From a virus: a stretch of DNA of 64,000 nt. A program made the translations under genes and the position numbers. Shown one piece after another: positions 7,584 to 15,847 of this stretch. Each line of letters begins with the position of its first letter. Position 1 is the stretch's first letter. Under the pieces are notes generated by a model. That model saw only the letters and a program-made list of their open reading frames with translations. It made no database searches and had not been told where the DNA came from. The DNA lies in IMG/VR virus record IMGVR_UViG_3300018080_000165, positions 1 through 64,000 of that record. One strand, given 5' to 3'.

Positions 7584-8183
7584 TCAGAAAGAAAACCCTC
7601 CTTCCTTCTTCCGTTTCCTTCGCTTGGCCGATTTCACGAACTCCTTCGGCTTCACCTTCTTGTTCAGTTTCTCGACCAGCGATTCGAATTTCGGATCGTC
7701 GTCTTGCACGATTCGAAGATGGGCCAAGTACAGGAACACATGGTGAGCGGAAGGAAACATAGACACCGATTCCTCAAGAATGGCGATAGGCGCTTTCACG
7801 CAATCGTAAGGATACCTGTTCGCCCATCCCCATCCCATGCACAGTTTTTTCCGCCCGCTTTTCCCGCCCAACATTCGGCCAGCCGTCACGTCGAATGTTG
7901 ATCGATCAATGGGATATTTCTTACCGTCATCGTCGTGGATGTAGGGTTTCTTCCTGTCATGGGCGAACACTCCGGCGTAACGGTCGCCCACGATGAAAGA
8001 AAGCTGTTCACCCATGGCCGTGACAGTGCCATACTCGGTATCCCCTTTGATGTTTGATCCCGATTGCACACTACCCTTTCCGTTCGCGGCCCTCCAAGCC
8101 GTATAGATGTTGAATGTTTGGTTGTGAAATGCTCCAAGGGAGCACGCGATCTTCCCGTCTCCCCGCAGCATTACAAGGATCAT
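7584..8183 (-). CDS. Unknown protein ending in the FSF tag
   Basis: The start is an ATG with GGAGG five bases upstream, giving 199 residues; the upstream extension is a shadow of the next gene. The N-terminal 140 residues look like a compact mixed fold (ILVMLRGDGKIACSLG, then GDRYAGVFAHDRKKPYIHDDDGKKYPID). The last 35 residues are Lys/Arg-rich and end KKEGGFSF, a shared C-terminal tag. No catalytic signature recognised. Confidence 0.7.
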   Translation of the reverse strand: MILVMLRGDGKIACSLGAFHNQTFNIYTAWRAANGKGSVQSGSNIKGDTEYGTVTAMGEQLSFIVGDRYAGVFAHDRKKPYIHDDDGKKYPIDRSTFDVTAGRMLGGKSGRKKLCMGWGWANRYPYDCVKAPIAILEESVSMFPSAHHVFLYLAHLRIVQDDDPKFESLVEKLNKKVKPKEFVKSAKRRKRKKEGGFSF

Positions 8184-8193
8184 GTCTACCTCC

Positions 8194-8691
8194 TCAGAAG
8201 GAAAAGCCTTCCTCCTTTTTCTTTGGCAGCGTTTCTGTTTTGATCCGTTGCCAGCCCATTCTCCGCAAAGCTCCTTCAAGTTGAATCGTTTCATACCCCG
8301 CGTGCAATGCGTCTGGATCGTCGGTGAGTTCCCTGTACGCGAGATTGTCCAATACGGACTGTATCGTCTCGCACAACACTTTGTCACCGGCTTGCCTTCT
8401 CAATGCGCCGAATTTCTCCGACACTTGTTTCAAGAAAATACCTTCATCGATATTCGCTCCGGTCACGGAATAGTTGCGATGCACATAATGACGGATCAAA
8501 ACATACGCAAGCACGGCAAACGCATCAGCATCCGGCGTGATGACCTTCACCACTTCAACAGGCTGGTTCACGGGAGGCGGTACTTTCTTCTTCGTCTTCT
8601 TCTTGATGTTCTTCTTCTTGGCTTTCTTTTTCAGAACAACGTGCTCACCCCCACCAAAGTCGAATGCTGATTGATGTTTGCGCTTAGGCAT
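8194..8691 (-). CDS. Lys-rich protein ending in the FSF tag
   Basis: This encodes 165 residues from an ATG nine bases after GGAGG. Residues 1-50 are a Lys-rich tail (KKKAKKKNIKKKTKKKVPPP). Residues 55-140 look like a winged-helix or similar helical domain (AFAVLAYVLIRHYVHRN and onward). The protein ends KKKEEGFSF. DNA association is plausible; no family recognised. Confidence 0.65.
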   Translation of the reverse strand: MPKRKHQSAFDFGGGEHVVLKKKAKKKNIKKKTKKKVPPPVNQPVEVVKVITPDADAFAVLAYVLIRHYVHRNYSVTGANIDEGIFLKQVSEKFGALRRQAGDKVLCETIQSVLDNLAYRELTDDPDALHAGYETIQLEGALRRMGWQRIKTETLPKKKEEGFSF

Positions 8692-8800
8692 CTGCGCTTG
8701 CCTCCGCCACTTGGTCGAACTGGATGTCACACCAAGTCAGGTTCCTCTTTATCTGACTCACGGGGGGCTGAGTGATCTTGAACCTCTTCGCTATCGTCAC
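8684..8800 (-). CDS. Very small protein similar to the end of the VWA protein
   Basis: This is a 38-residue frame from GTG with GAGAGAAG upstream, filling the gap between the VWA gene and 8194-8691, whose ATG it overlaps. Its last residues (DIQFDQVAEASADA) resemble the C-terminus of the VWA protein just upstream (SIQFDDIAKAASD). It is either a duplicated interaction peptide or a remnant. The similarity is visible but short. Confidence 0.45.
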   Translation of the reverse strand: MTIAKRFKITQPPVSQIKRNLTWCDIQFDQVAEASADA

Positions 8801-8824
8801 TTGCAAAACTTCTCTCTTGAGTCG

Positions 8825-10402
8825 TTAGTCTGACGCGGCTTTCGCAATATCATCAAACTGGATACTCTGAGGATCGACCTTGTAGTACGATGCCGCCAGC
8901 TTTCGCAGTGGCGTATCCGCGTGTGCAATGTAGCCTTGCGGAGACACATCCAACACATGCAACCGAATGTCGTCTTTCAGTATGCCTGCCAGTTTGCTCT
9001 CGTCAACGTATGACTCGGCATCCGAGATCAAAAGGATTTCGGCTTTACCTTTTCCTTCCTTCTCCTTTTCCCGGATGTCTTCACAAGCCGCTTTCAAGGC
9101 GAGCATGATTTCGGTTCCACCCCCGTTGAAATCGGAGATGCCAACCATGCGCGCGAGATCGGCCATCGAATCGTCGTCGTCCGCGATCTTGAGCCGATCC
9201 GGCTGGCCAGCGAAGAACCGGAACAGCATGGTTCCCTGTTCCAAGCTGATCTTTTTGATGACGGACAGGCACAACGCGGAAGCGAAAGTTCCCTTCGTGT
9301 GCAAGGCGTAGACGTTCGGCGCGATCATGGAGTTCATCGAACCCGACACGTCCAGCAAGGTGTGGAAATACTGCTTCTTCTTTTGCCGTTGCATGTCCTG
9401 CCGGACTTGGAGTTCCCCCGTGACCAGCTTCTTGTCCATCATGTCATCGTCAATGACTTCACCGGGGAGCGCCTTGGGAACTTCCTCCACGGTCCTGATC
9501 TCCCTCGCGCGGAAATCGTGGGAGATGTACTCCACGTCTTCCTTCTCTTCCGATTCACCCGGCAATAAAGTTTCGTTGAACGTTCTTGCCAGTTCGAAGA
9601 TCGCAAGCTGCCTTGACGTAACATCGTCCACCATTTGCTCAAGACGCTTGACGAAAGACTCTCCCGTGAATGTGGCATCGAATTCCGGCGTTGCCTTTCC
9701 GACCTGATTCATCGGAATCATCATGTTGACCAATTCCACGGTGGCACTCTCTCCCCCGTTCTGTTCCATGTGTTCCGCGAAAGCGGCACCTTGGATCGGA
9801 TCGAGAATGACAGTGAGGATCGAGAGCGCGATCACGGCGTGAACCAAAGGATCGACGGCGGACGGAGGTTCCTTACAGTCCTTGCTCACCTTCTTGGTGT
9901 GGTCAATGGAAAACGTGTTCGGCATGTTGTGATACGACGTGTGCCCTTTGCTGAACTGCTTTCCGAACGCACAATCCTTCGCGTGATTGCACGCATTGCA
10001 CCGCGCGGGTTGAGTCTTTGCGCTCAGCTTCTTGAAGATGGCCAACAACCTCTCCACGGCATCGTAGGTGTCCTTGACTTGGCACAACTTCAGAAAGTAC
10101 GGAAGGTGTTTCAGCTTCCGAAAGAAGGAATAGTGCTTCGCCATTCGCTTGTACGCGGCAGTCCACGTCCACCCTTCGTCTTTCATCATCCGCTTGACAT
10201 TGCGCTTGGCGTTCTTCCGGGACATGAGAGCACGGCCTGTGGACTTTAGCATGAGGTACAAGTCCTGGACGAAACCCTCATCGTCGATCTGGAACTTCCG
10301 TGCGATGGCGTGAAGTTCCTTTTTCACATCGTCGTCAAGGACAGGCATCCGCGTTCGCTTCAGCCTCTTCTCCTTGTGGTAATGATAACATACCCGGATC
10401 AT
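8825..10402 (-). CDS. VWA-domain protein (MoxR partner)
   Basis: This encodes 525 residues from an ATG with AAGGAGGGG upstream; the stretch before it is out of the gene. The N-terminal 250 residues are helical and contain a four-Cys group (CNACNHAKDC). The C-terminal third is a von Willebrand A domain: LLDVSGSM is the DxSxS metal-binding MIDAS loop, GGGTEI supplies the MIDAS Thr, and LLISDAES the later Asp. VWA proteins next to MoxR ATPases act as adaptors in metal-dependent protein remodelling, as in ViaA with RavA. The ATPase gene is directly upstream with a 13-base gap. Confidence 0.82.
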   Translation of the reverse strand: MIRVCYHYHKEKRLKRTRMPVLDDDVKKELHAIARKFQIDDEGFVQDLYLMLKSTGRALMSRKNAKRNVKRMMKDEGWTWTAAYKRMAKHYSFFRKLKHLPYFLKLCQVKDTYDAVERLLAIFKKLSAKTQPARCNACNHAKDCAFGKQFSKGHTSYHNMPNTFSIDHTKKVSKDCKEPPSAVDPLVHAVIALSILTVILDPIQGAAFAEHMEQNGGESATVELVNMMIPMNQVGKATPEFDATFTGESFVKRLEQMVDDVTSRQLAIFELARTFNETLLPGESEEKEDVEYISHDFRAREIRTVEEVPKALPGEVIDDDMMDKKLVTGELQVRQDMQRQKKKQYFHTLLDVSGSMNSMIAPNVYALHTKGTFASALCLSVIKKISLEQGTMLFRFFAGQPDRLKIADDDDSMADLARMVGISDFNGGGTEIMLALKAACEDIREKEKEGKGKAEILLISDAESYVDESKLAGILKDDIRLHVLDVSPQGYIAHADTPLRKLAASYYKVDPQSIQFDDIAKAASD

Positions 10403-10415
10403 TTCCCCTCCTTTC

Positions 10416-11606
10416 TCAGAAAGTCGGCAAGTCTTCGGGCTTGATTCTCTTGCTGACGGCTTCCAGAAGTTTCGCGCAACGCTGCTCGACTTCAGCGAAA
10501 CCCTTCTCCACGCTGGCATCGGGATTCACAGGCACCTTCCTGTTCTTGAAGCCGCCCTTGATGGTCATCAATTCCTGATGGTACTTCACCAAAAGGTTCG
10601 CGCTCCCGGTCTTTGTCTTCGCTTCGACCTTATCGAGAACACGGGAGAACGTCTGCAACTGCTTCCGCGACTTGCTCTTCTCTTCGATGTTGCCGACGAC
10701 TTTCTGATAGACTTCCTCGAAAGCCGTTTCGTGGTCGCTGTTACCGATGAAACAGAGTCCGAAGCGGGTCGCGTGAATGTCTTGCGCTTCGGCTTCCGTT
10801 CGCCCGTCCAGGATAGCGGATGCCTGGATGAGCATGGCCGACCACACATACCGCCGAGTGGAGATGTCCTCGCCCTTCCCCAATCTCTGCCGGTAGAGTT
10901 CGAAGAGTTCGTCGTAAGCCGCGACAACATCCTCATCGACTTCGACCGTCTCCCGGAGATCGGCCAGCTTTTCGATGTCCTCGAATGAAATGGTTCCTTC
11001 GACTTCCGGCAATCCGTTTTCGAGGAACGCCGTCACAACATTAATGCGTGACGCCCCCTCTTCCAGATCGGGAACCTTGATCCGGCACAGGAAACGATCC
11101 GCGACGGCCTGCGCGTCGTTCTTGTCACGCCAGAAATTCGACGTGGCAATCGCGGTATGCAACGGAGACTGGACGGGCTTTCCGATTGAACGGGTGTACT
11201 CCCGTTCGTTCAGAACCTCGTTCATGCTCCGAATGCACGCATCGCTTGCGTCGAAATACTCTTCCAGACGCGCAAGCTGGCAGTCGGCCATCCCGCCTCT
11301 GATGTTGTACTCATACTCGCCTTCCTCCCGCCACTTCTTCACGTTCAGAGGACCAAACACCGCTTCCTCTGTCATCTGGCGGGTAAGCTGCTTGTGAAAG
11401 TACGATGCCCCTTCGATGGATTCCAAAAGGAGTTTCGCGGCAAGAGACTTCGCCGTACCGGGAGGACCAAACATGAATGCGTGCATCCGAAGGATGAGTG
11501 CATAGATGCAGGCACGTAGCGCGTCTTCCCTTTCCGCCAGCACTTCGTTAACCTCCTTTTCAATCTCCAACAGGTTCTCGACGATTTTTCTTTCGTGGTT
11601 GGTCAT
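10416..11606 (-). CDS. MoxR-family AAA+ ATPase
   Basis: The 396-residue protein starts after GGAGAG. The Walker A loop FGPPGTAKS lies at about 46-54, and the insert that follows (QMTEEAVFGPLNVKKW) matches the MoxR/RavA signature preceding the second nucleotide motif. An MNEVLNERE segment follows the Walker B region and an arginine-finger region (ADRFLCRIKVP) comes next. MoxR ATPases are hexameric chaperone-like motors that work with VWA proteins; the VWA gene is next in the operon. The phage pair may help assemble virions or remodel host complexes; the target is unknown. Confidence 0.85.
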   Translation of the reverse strand: MTNHERKIVENLLEIEKEVNEVLAEREDALRACIYALILRMHAFMFGPPGTAKSLAAKLLLESIEGASYFHKQLTRQMTEEAVFGPLNVKKWREEGEYEYNIRGGMADCQLARLEEYFDASDACIRSMNEVLNEREYTRSIGKPVQSPLHTAIATSNFWRDKNDAQAVADRFLCRIKVPDLEEGASRINVVTAFLENGLPEVEGTISFEDIEKLADLRETVEVDEDVVAAYDELFELYRQRLGKGEDISTRRYVWSAMLIQASAILDGRTEAEAQDIHATRFGLCFIGNSDHETAFEEVYQKVVGNIEEKSKSRKQLQTFSRVLDKVEAKTKTGSANLLVKYHQELMTIKGGFKNRKVPVNPDASVEKGFAEVEQRCAKLLEAVSKRIKPEDLPTF

Positions 11607-11621
11607 AGTTCTCTCCGGTTG

Positions 11622-11658
11622 AAAGAACGGGAGTGGGGACTTTGACATCCCCACTCCC
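11622..11658 (-). terminator. Hairpin terminator before the MoxR gene
   Basis: A perfect 11-bp stem (GGGAGTGGGGA with TCCCCACTCCC, arms 11629-11639 and 11648-11658) has an 8-base loop. On the minus strand it is followed by GTTCTTTC. It lies between 11666-11986 and the MoxR gene and could end transcripts from the basic/acidic protein genes upstream. The T-run is short. Confidence 0.6.
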
Positions 11659-11665
11659 GACTACC

Positions 11666-11986
11666 TCAAACGAGGCTGAAGCCGTAGCGGATACGGACGG
11701 GAATCTCGTTCCCGAAAGCCCGGATGTCCTTGACGCTCTCCGGTTCGTACCCACTCAGTTCCTTCTTGACGGTATCCTCGAAAGCCCTTTTCGGGGTCGT
11801 GAAGACGTGATTGCCGCCGTCAGTAAACGAAACAACAACGGCTACCTCCTTCGCTTTCCTTCCGCGCTTGCCCTTCTTCCTTCCGTTGGCGGGCTTGCGC
11901 TTCTTGTACTTGCGCTTCTTCTTCGCGGGAACCTCTTCGTCCTCTCCGCGAGGCTTCTTCCGCTTCTTCCGTTTCTTCTTCGCCAT
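11666..11986 (-). CDS. Histone-like basic protein
   Basis: This encodes 106 residues after a GGAGGG box. The first 48 residues are mostly Lys and Arg (KKKRKKRKKPRGEDEEVP, then KKKRKYKKRKPANGRKKG). The remaining 55 form a small mixed domain (VAVVVSFTDGGNHVF). It probably binds nucleic acid and sits beside the poly-Glu protein gene. A hairpin terminator follows. Confidence 0.65.
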   Translation of the reverse strand: MAKKKRKKRKKPRGEDEEVPAKKKRKYKKRKPANGRKKGKRGRKAKEVAVVVSFTDGGNHVFTTPKRAFEDTVKKELSGYEPESVKDIRAFGNEIPVRIRYGFSLV

Positions 11987-12069
11987 TTCCTACCCTCCTC
12001 GAAAAGAGAAAGTGGTAGGGCGTGACGCTTCACAAATCGCCGCCTCCGCCCCACCACATGATTCAGCGC

Positions 12070-13416
12070 CTACCTGCGCTTCCTGGCCGTCTTCTTGCGC
12101 GGAGCCTTCGGCTTCCGCTTGGCGGCTTTTTTCACGGTCTTCTTTGCCACTTTCTTTTTCCGGCCCTTCTTTACCACCTTCTTCTTTGCCGCCTTCTTCT
12201 TCACTTTCTTCCTGCCCTTCTTGGCAGCCTTCTTGGGATCGATCTCCCTGTATGCGAAGGCCCGCTTTTTCTTCTCATCCGGCGGCACCAAGGCGAAGAC
12301 GGTTCCCGTCACCGAATCCATCGCGGCGAATTCGTCGTCCTTCATTTGGGCTTCCACGTTCGCCAGCGCATCCCCGTCGAGTTCCTTTTCGGCAGGGATC
12401 ATCACCACCCCATTGCAGAACGGCGTTGCTCGGTCGTTCTTCTCGTGCGTGATGATGTAAGGCACGTCCAGATCGGCGATCTCTCCACCGTCAGCCACGA
12501 AGAGTGACTTGAAAAGCGTGTAGGCCGTCCAGAGTTTCTTCTTCTTCAACAATGCCGGAATCTTTGCGTATTCCGGCCACTGCTTCGTGTTGCAGTGCTT
12601 GTAGTGTCTCGGTTGGAAGAAGTCCGCGAACTCCTTTTTCACCGAGGCTTGCGTTGCTTCCTTCGACTTCCTAGCTCCGGCGACGAACTCTTTGGCGACG
12701 GTCAGACGATCCGGGTTGTCTTCCTCGTCACCTTCTTCGTCGTCGGCTTCCGCTTCCTCTTCTTCTTCCTCTTCCTCTTCCTCCTCTTCTTCCTCTTCGT
12801 CAACCTCTACTTCGTCTTCCTCTCCTTCCTCTTCCTCCTCTTCGTCCTCTTCGGATTCCTCTTCCTCTTCTTCTTCCTCTTCTTCGTCCTCCTCACCTTC
12901 CTCCTCTTCCTCTTCCTCCTCCTCTTCTTCCTCTTCCTCTTCTTCGGATTCCTCTTCCTCTTCTTCTTCCTCTTCCTCGTCCTCACCGGCAGCGAGCTTT
13001 TCGCAAGCCTTCTTCACTGCGGCTTCCTTGTCCTCCAACTTCTTCCCGACCTTCACGTCGAGCAGACGGGCCGCTCGGGTCAAGGTCTTTTGGTTGGCAA
13101 CGGCGTCCTCATCGCTGCACACTGCCGCGATACCTTCCAGCGCGGCCTTGATGTCGGCGAAGGTCATGTCGCCAGGATCGACGCCGATCTTCTCACAAAG
13201 GGCCTTCAACTTCTTGCCCTTCATCTTCTTGATGAGTTTCGCGGAAGGAAGACCGATGTCGATGGTTTCCGCTTCTTCTTCTTCCTCTTCCTCGGGTTCC
13301 TCTTCCTCGGCAGGCTTCGCGGCCTTTCCACCGAGAATCTTGCCGAGTGCCGCGAAGAACTTCTCACAGAGCGCCAAGCACTTCGCGCCCTTCACAATCT
13401 TCGGACTTTTCGCCAT
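12070..13416 (-). CDS. Poly-glutamate protein with a histone-H1-like tail
   Basis: The 448-residue protein starts after AGGAGA. Residues 1-150 alternate helical segments with short acidic runs. Residues 150-235 are almost uninterrupted Glu with a few Asp/Ser/Gly. Residues 245-385 look folded (VAKEFVAGARKSKEATQASVKKEF, then FALVPPDEKKKRAF). The last 60 residues are Lys/Ala/Arg-rich repeats like histone H1 (KKAAKKGRKKVKKKAAKKK). Acidic and basic blocks in one chain recall eukaryotic nucleolin or histone chaperones. No enzyme motif. It may bind or organise DNA or mimic it; the function is unknown. Confidence 0.75.
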   Translation of the reverse strand: MAKSPKIVKGAKCLALCEKFFAALGKILGGKAAKPAEEEEPEEEEEEEAETIDIGLPSAKLIKKMKGKKLKALCEKIGVDPGDMTFADIKAALEGIAAVCSDEDAVANQKTLTRAARLLDVKVGKKLEDKEAAVKKACEKLAAGEDEEEEEEEEEESEEEEEEEEEEEEEEEEGEEDEEEEEEEEEESEEDEEEEEEGEEDEVEVDEEEEEEEEEEEEEEEAEADDEEGDEEDNPDRLTVAKEFVAGARKSKEATQASVKKEFADFFQPRHYKHCNTKQWPEYAKIPALLKKKKLWTAYTLFKSLFVADGGEIADLDVPYIITHEKNDRATPFCNGVVMIPAEKELDGDALANVEAQMKDDEFAAMDSVTGTVFALVPPDEKKKRAFAYREIDPKKAAKKGRKKVKKKAAKKKVVKKGRKKKVAKKTVKKAAKRKPKAPRKKTARKRR

Positions 13417-13437
13417 CGTTTCATTTCTCCTAAAAGG

Positions 13438-13773
13438 TTAGTGACGTTTTTTCACAACCCGACTCTTCCGTTTTGAACTCTGCCCGTCTACATACAATCC
13501 TCCTTTCCATGCGTCCGGGTTCCAGCGGATCACCTGAATCGGACAAGCCCCGTTCTCGAAGACGGTCGCGCGAATCCCCTTTGGGATGATCCTCTTTCCG
13601 CGCTTAATCCCCAAAAGCAAAACCAGATGCTTCGAATCGCCCTTTCCTTCTACCTCCTTTCCGCACACGTACAAGTCCCGATTCAGAAATTTTTCGTCCA
13701 GATGCTTTGCCACGATCACGCGGGTTCCTACCCGGAAGATTCTTTTCTGCCGCCGGACCAGTGCGGCGTACAT
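13438..13773 (-). CDS. Unknown basic protein
   Basis: I use an ATG with AAGGTGG upstream, giving 111 residues. The sequence is a beta-rich fold (VGTRVIVAKHLDEKFLNRDLYVCGKEV, then LVLLLGIKRGKRIIPKG) with a basic C-terminus (SSKRKSRVVKKRH). It overlaps the 3' part of 13604-14032 by about 170 bases in another frame, so one of the two ends may be misplaced. No family recognised. Confidence 0.55.
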   Translation of the reverse strand: MYAALVRRQKRIFRVGTRVIVAKHLDEKFLNRDLYVCGKEVEGKGDSKHLVLLLGIKRGKRIIPKGIRATVFENGACPIQVIRWNPDAWKGGLYVDGQSSKRKSRVVKKRH

Positions 13774-14032
13774 ATCCACCTTGCTTTCTCCTTTCCAGGC
13801 ATTCGACGTATGCCAATGTGTCAAACGCCCCCCGGTCCACGAGGAACTTGATGTGAGAGCATATCGTGCTCTTGCACCGAGTACATGATATGCTCCCCGA
13901 TCTGTACTGCGTGATTGTGAAGTGAGACTTCTTTGTTTTGACCTTGAACGTTTTCTGGATTTGGTTGCCGGTCCTGGAGAAGTCTCCCAACATGGTGTAG
14001 CGGAACATCTTGGTCTTGTACTTGCGCCTCAT
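13604..14032 (-). CDS. SWIM-type zinc-finger protein
   Basis: The N-terminal 75 residues contain ISCTRCKSTICSHIKFLVDRG, the CxC-xn-CxH arrangement of SWIM zinc fingers, found in recombination mediators and transposase-related proteins. The frame then runs on through 60 basic, low-complexity residues overlapping 13438-13773. The real protein may therefore be shorter, or the overlap may reflect a frameshift. Its stop is one base before the PC4-like gene upstream. DNA binding is likely; the role is unknown. Confidence 0.55.
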   Translation of the reverse strand: MRRKYKTKMFRYTMLGDFSRTGNQIQKTFKVKTKKSHFTITQYRSGSISCTRCKSTICSHIKFLVDRGAFDTLAYVECLERRKQGGYVRRTGPAAEKNLPGRNPRDRGKASGRKISESGLVRVRKGGRRKGRFEASGFAFGD

Positions 14033-14407
14033 CTATCTCGCCGACCTTCGGCCCTTCTTCTCGGCCTTCTTCTTTTTCTTCCCCCCGGTCCTGTTGGCTT
14101 CCTTCGGCACGTCACAGTCCGCCAGTTCGGCGATGTCCACCTTTCCGGCATTGATCCCTTTCAGATTGACATTCACCAAGGCGGACTTGATGGCCTTGTA
14201 GGAAGAAATGGTCAACCGGACGCCACGAGGCGAGGGTTGCCACGTCTTGTACGTCTCCGAATCCTCGCGGTTGTCGAAATACCACCGACGAATGTCGATC
14301 ATCGGCTTGCTCTTCTTGGTCTGCTGGACGACGCGAACTCGTAACTGTTCGCGCCCCAGGTCTTCCACGTACACCAGGACCGACTTGTCCGGGTCTGTTG
14401 ACACCAT
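14033..14407 (-). CDS. PC4/p15-like single-stranded-DNA-binding protein
   Basis: The 124-residue protein has a central domain IDIRRWYFDNREDSETYKTW, followed by PSPRGVRLTISSYKAIKSAL. This matches the core of the transcriptional coactivator p15/PC4 family (IDIREYY...KKGISLTLEQWKALK). These proteins form homodimers that bind single-stranded DNA and act in transcription or repair. The C-terminus is basic (GGKKKKKAEKKGRR). The start follows GGAGGGA and is coupled to the small membrane protein gene. A role in late transcription or replication is plausible. Confidence 0.72.
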   Translation of the reverse strand: MVSTDPDKSVLVYVEDLGREQLRVRVVQQTKKSKPMIDIRRWYFDNREDSETYKTWQPSPRGVRLTISSYKAIKSALVNVNLKGINAGKVDIAELADCDVPKEANRTGGKKKKKAEKKGRRSAR

Positions 14408-14408
14408 C

Positions 14409-14582
14409 TCATTCCCTCCAAAAGAAAATCCACTTCACGAGAAAACCAACGACGACGATGAACACACCACAGATGAACGCGGTGAGTAGATCAGCACCCG
14501 CGTTCACTACATTGTACTCTTCTCCTTTCTTCTTTTTCATGCTGTCGGCAAAACGATCCCAGTGACTCTTGTCCTTGCTCAC
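14409..14582 (-). CDS. Small membrane protein
   Basis: This 57-residue frame starts at GTG about ten bases after GGAGG and ends just before the PC4-like gene. A charged N-terminus (SKDKSHWDRFADSMKKKKGEE) precedes one long membrane segment (LLTAFICGVFIVVVGFLVKWIFFW). Spacing, RBS and hydrophobic pattern support a real gene. Function unknown. Confidence 0.65.
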   Translation of the reverse strand: MSKDKSHWDRFADSMKKKKGEEYNVVNAGADLLTAFICGVFIVVVGFLVKWIFFWRE

Positions 14583-14615
14583 ATCAAATCAACCTCCTTT
14601 CACGCTCCGCGCAAA

Positions 14616-15440
14616 TCAGAAAGCGAACGACGACTGCCGCGCTTTCTTACCTCCTTCGATCCGGGCCTTGTGCTTCTTGAAATACGCGAGAAGAGCATTT
14701 CTTCTTTCGATCTTACTCTCCCTCTTCTTGCACAAGTCGATCATCTGACTGCCTTCGAGGCGAAGAAGACCCAATTCCTTGGCGGTCTTCCGGTAGTCCA
14801 CGCCCGTCAACGCTTCCAGATAACCGAACTGGCTTTTCGTGATCTCGTTGCCAGGAACCCGATTGTATCTCCTCTTTCCCATCTTCTTCTGTTCGGACTT
14901 CGGCAGTCCGTTCTTTGTCCGTGCGTTGTCGATCATCGCGGACATCTGTTTCTTGGTATAATTGCCAACGACTGCCGTTCCGCTCAGGTCTTCGTAGTAC
15001 CTGATTTGCTTCGCCGTGGCGGGTTCGTTCTCTCTCCTTTCCTTTTCCGCCGCCAACTCCGAAGGACGCTTAGCCGTCTTCCTTCTGGCGACACCGGCCT
15101 TCCACATCTCCTTCGCCCGTTCGCGGACACGTTTCAGCACGCCAGCCCAGTTCTCCGTTCGATTGATCCGAGTGGTCTTGGCCAACGGAGCTTCCTCTTC
15201 AGGATTCTCCCACCGCCGGACAGCGACAACGCGGATCGCGTCTTCCCCTTCCCCACGAAACTTGTCGCCTTTGATGCTGGAATAGATACGCACCCAGGCG
15301 CGAGTACGTAGCTTCTTCCCGTTCTCTTGCGCGACGATCTGCCGTTCGAAGACACGTTCCCCCTTGGACTCCGTTTCGAGGAACGACATGTTCAACATCA
15401 AATGCAAGAACCTTTTCACTTTTATCGAGTCACTCGGCAT
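14616..15440 (-). CDS. Basic helical protein ending in the FAF tag
   Basis: This encodes 274 residues from an ATG nine bases after AAGGAG. Residues 15-75 form a beta-rich part (RAWVRIYSSIKG); then come two similar helical units beginning ATAKQIRYYEDLSGTAV and ITKSQFGYLEALTGVD, which look like an internal duplication of a small helical module. The protein ends GKKARQSSFAF, a shared C-terminal tag. No enzyme motif; nucleic-acid binding is plausible from charge. Confidence 0.65.
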   Translation of the reverse strand: MPSDSIKVKRFLHLMLNMSFLETESKGERVFERQIVAQENGKKLRTRAWVRIYSSIKGDKFRGEGEDAIRVVAVRRWENPEEEAPLAKTTRINRTENWAGVLKRVRERAKEMWKAGVARRKTAKRPSELAAEKERRENEPATAKQIRYYEDLSGTAVVGNYTKKQMSAMIDNARTKNGLPKSEQKKMGKRRYNRVPGNEITKSQFGYLEALTGVDYRKTAKELGLLRLEGSQMIDLCKKRESKIERRNALLAYFKKHKARIEGGKKARQSSFAF

Positions 15441-15835
15441 CCGTGGGTTCTCCTTCCTCTTCTTCCTCCCTCTTCTTCCTCTTCCAAGGTCCTTTGCCCT
15501 TTTTCGAAAACGTCGTACATGACTTCGAGAGACACCTTCCCTTCTCTCATGTACTCTTCGCCCGCGTCCTCAATCGCGTAGCGATTGTTCCAGATGTAAA
15601 CGTGCGGCTTGTGACTGTTCTTCGAACGGGTGCGGAGATACAACTGCTCGTCGGCCACCAAATGACCGTCTTTCCACATCCGCTTTTTCACGAGATCGTG
15701 ATCGCCCGCATTGAGCAACAGCTTGATGTGGTAGAGAAGCTGGGACTCTTTGCTTCCCCATGAACCGCCCTTGATTGGAGGATCACCTTTCTCCCGCGTG
15801 ACGATCAGACTCGATCCTTCGAAAACAAGTTTCAT
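15422..15835 (-). CDS. Unknown protein with acidic/basic tail
   Basis: This 137-residue protein follows an AAGGA box. The first 105 residues are a mixed fold (MKLVFEGSSLIVTREKG). The end has a Glu run followed by Gly/Arg (TLEEEEEGGRRGRR). It overlaps the next start by 19 bases. No recognised family. Confidence 0.6.
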   Translation of the reverse strand: MKLVFEGSSLIVTREKGDPPIKGGSWGSKESQLLYHIKLLLNAGDHDLVKKRMWKDGHLVADEQLYLRTRSKNSHKPHVYIWNNRYAIEDAGEEYMREGKVSLEVMYDVFEKGQRTLEEEEEGGRRGRRTHGCRVTR

Positions 15836-15847
15836 GGTTTTTCCTTT

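Noticed and set aside
12692-13441. Long plus-strand frame of nearly pure serine (also 34640-35026)
   Set aside because: It is the antisense of the poly-Glu/Asp coding region on the minus strand; no ribosome binding site.
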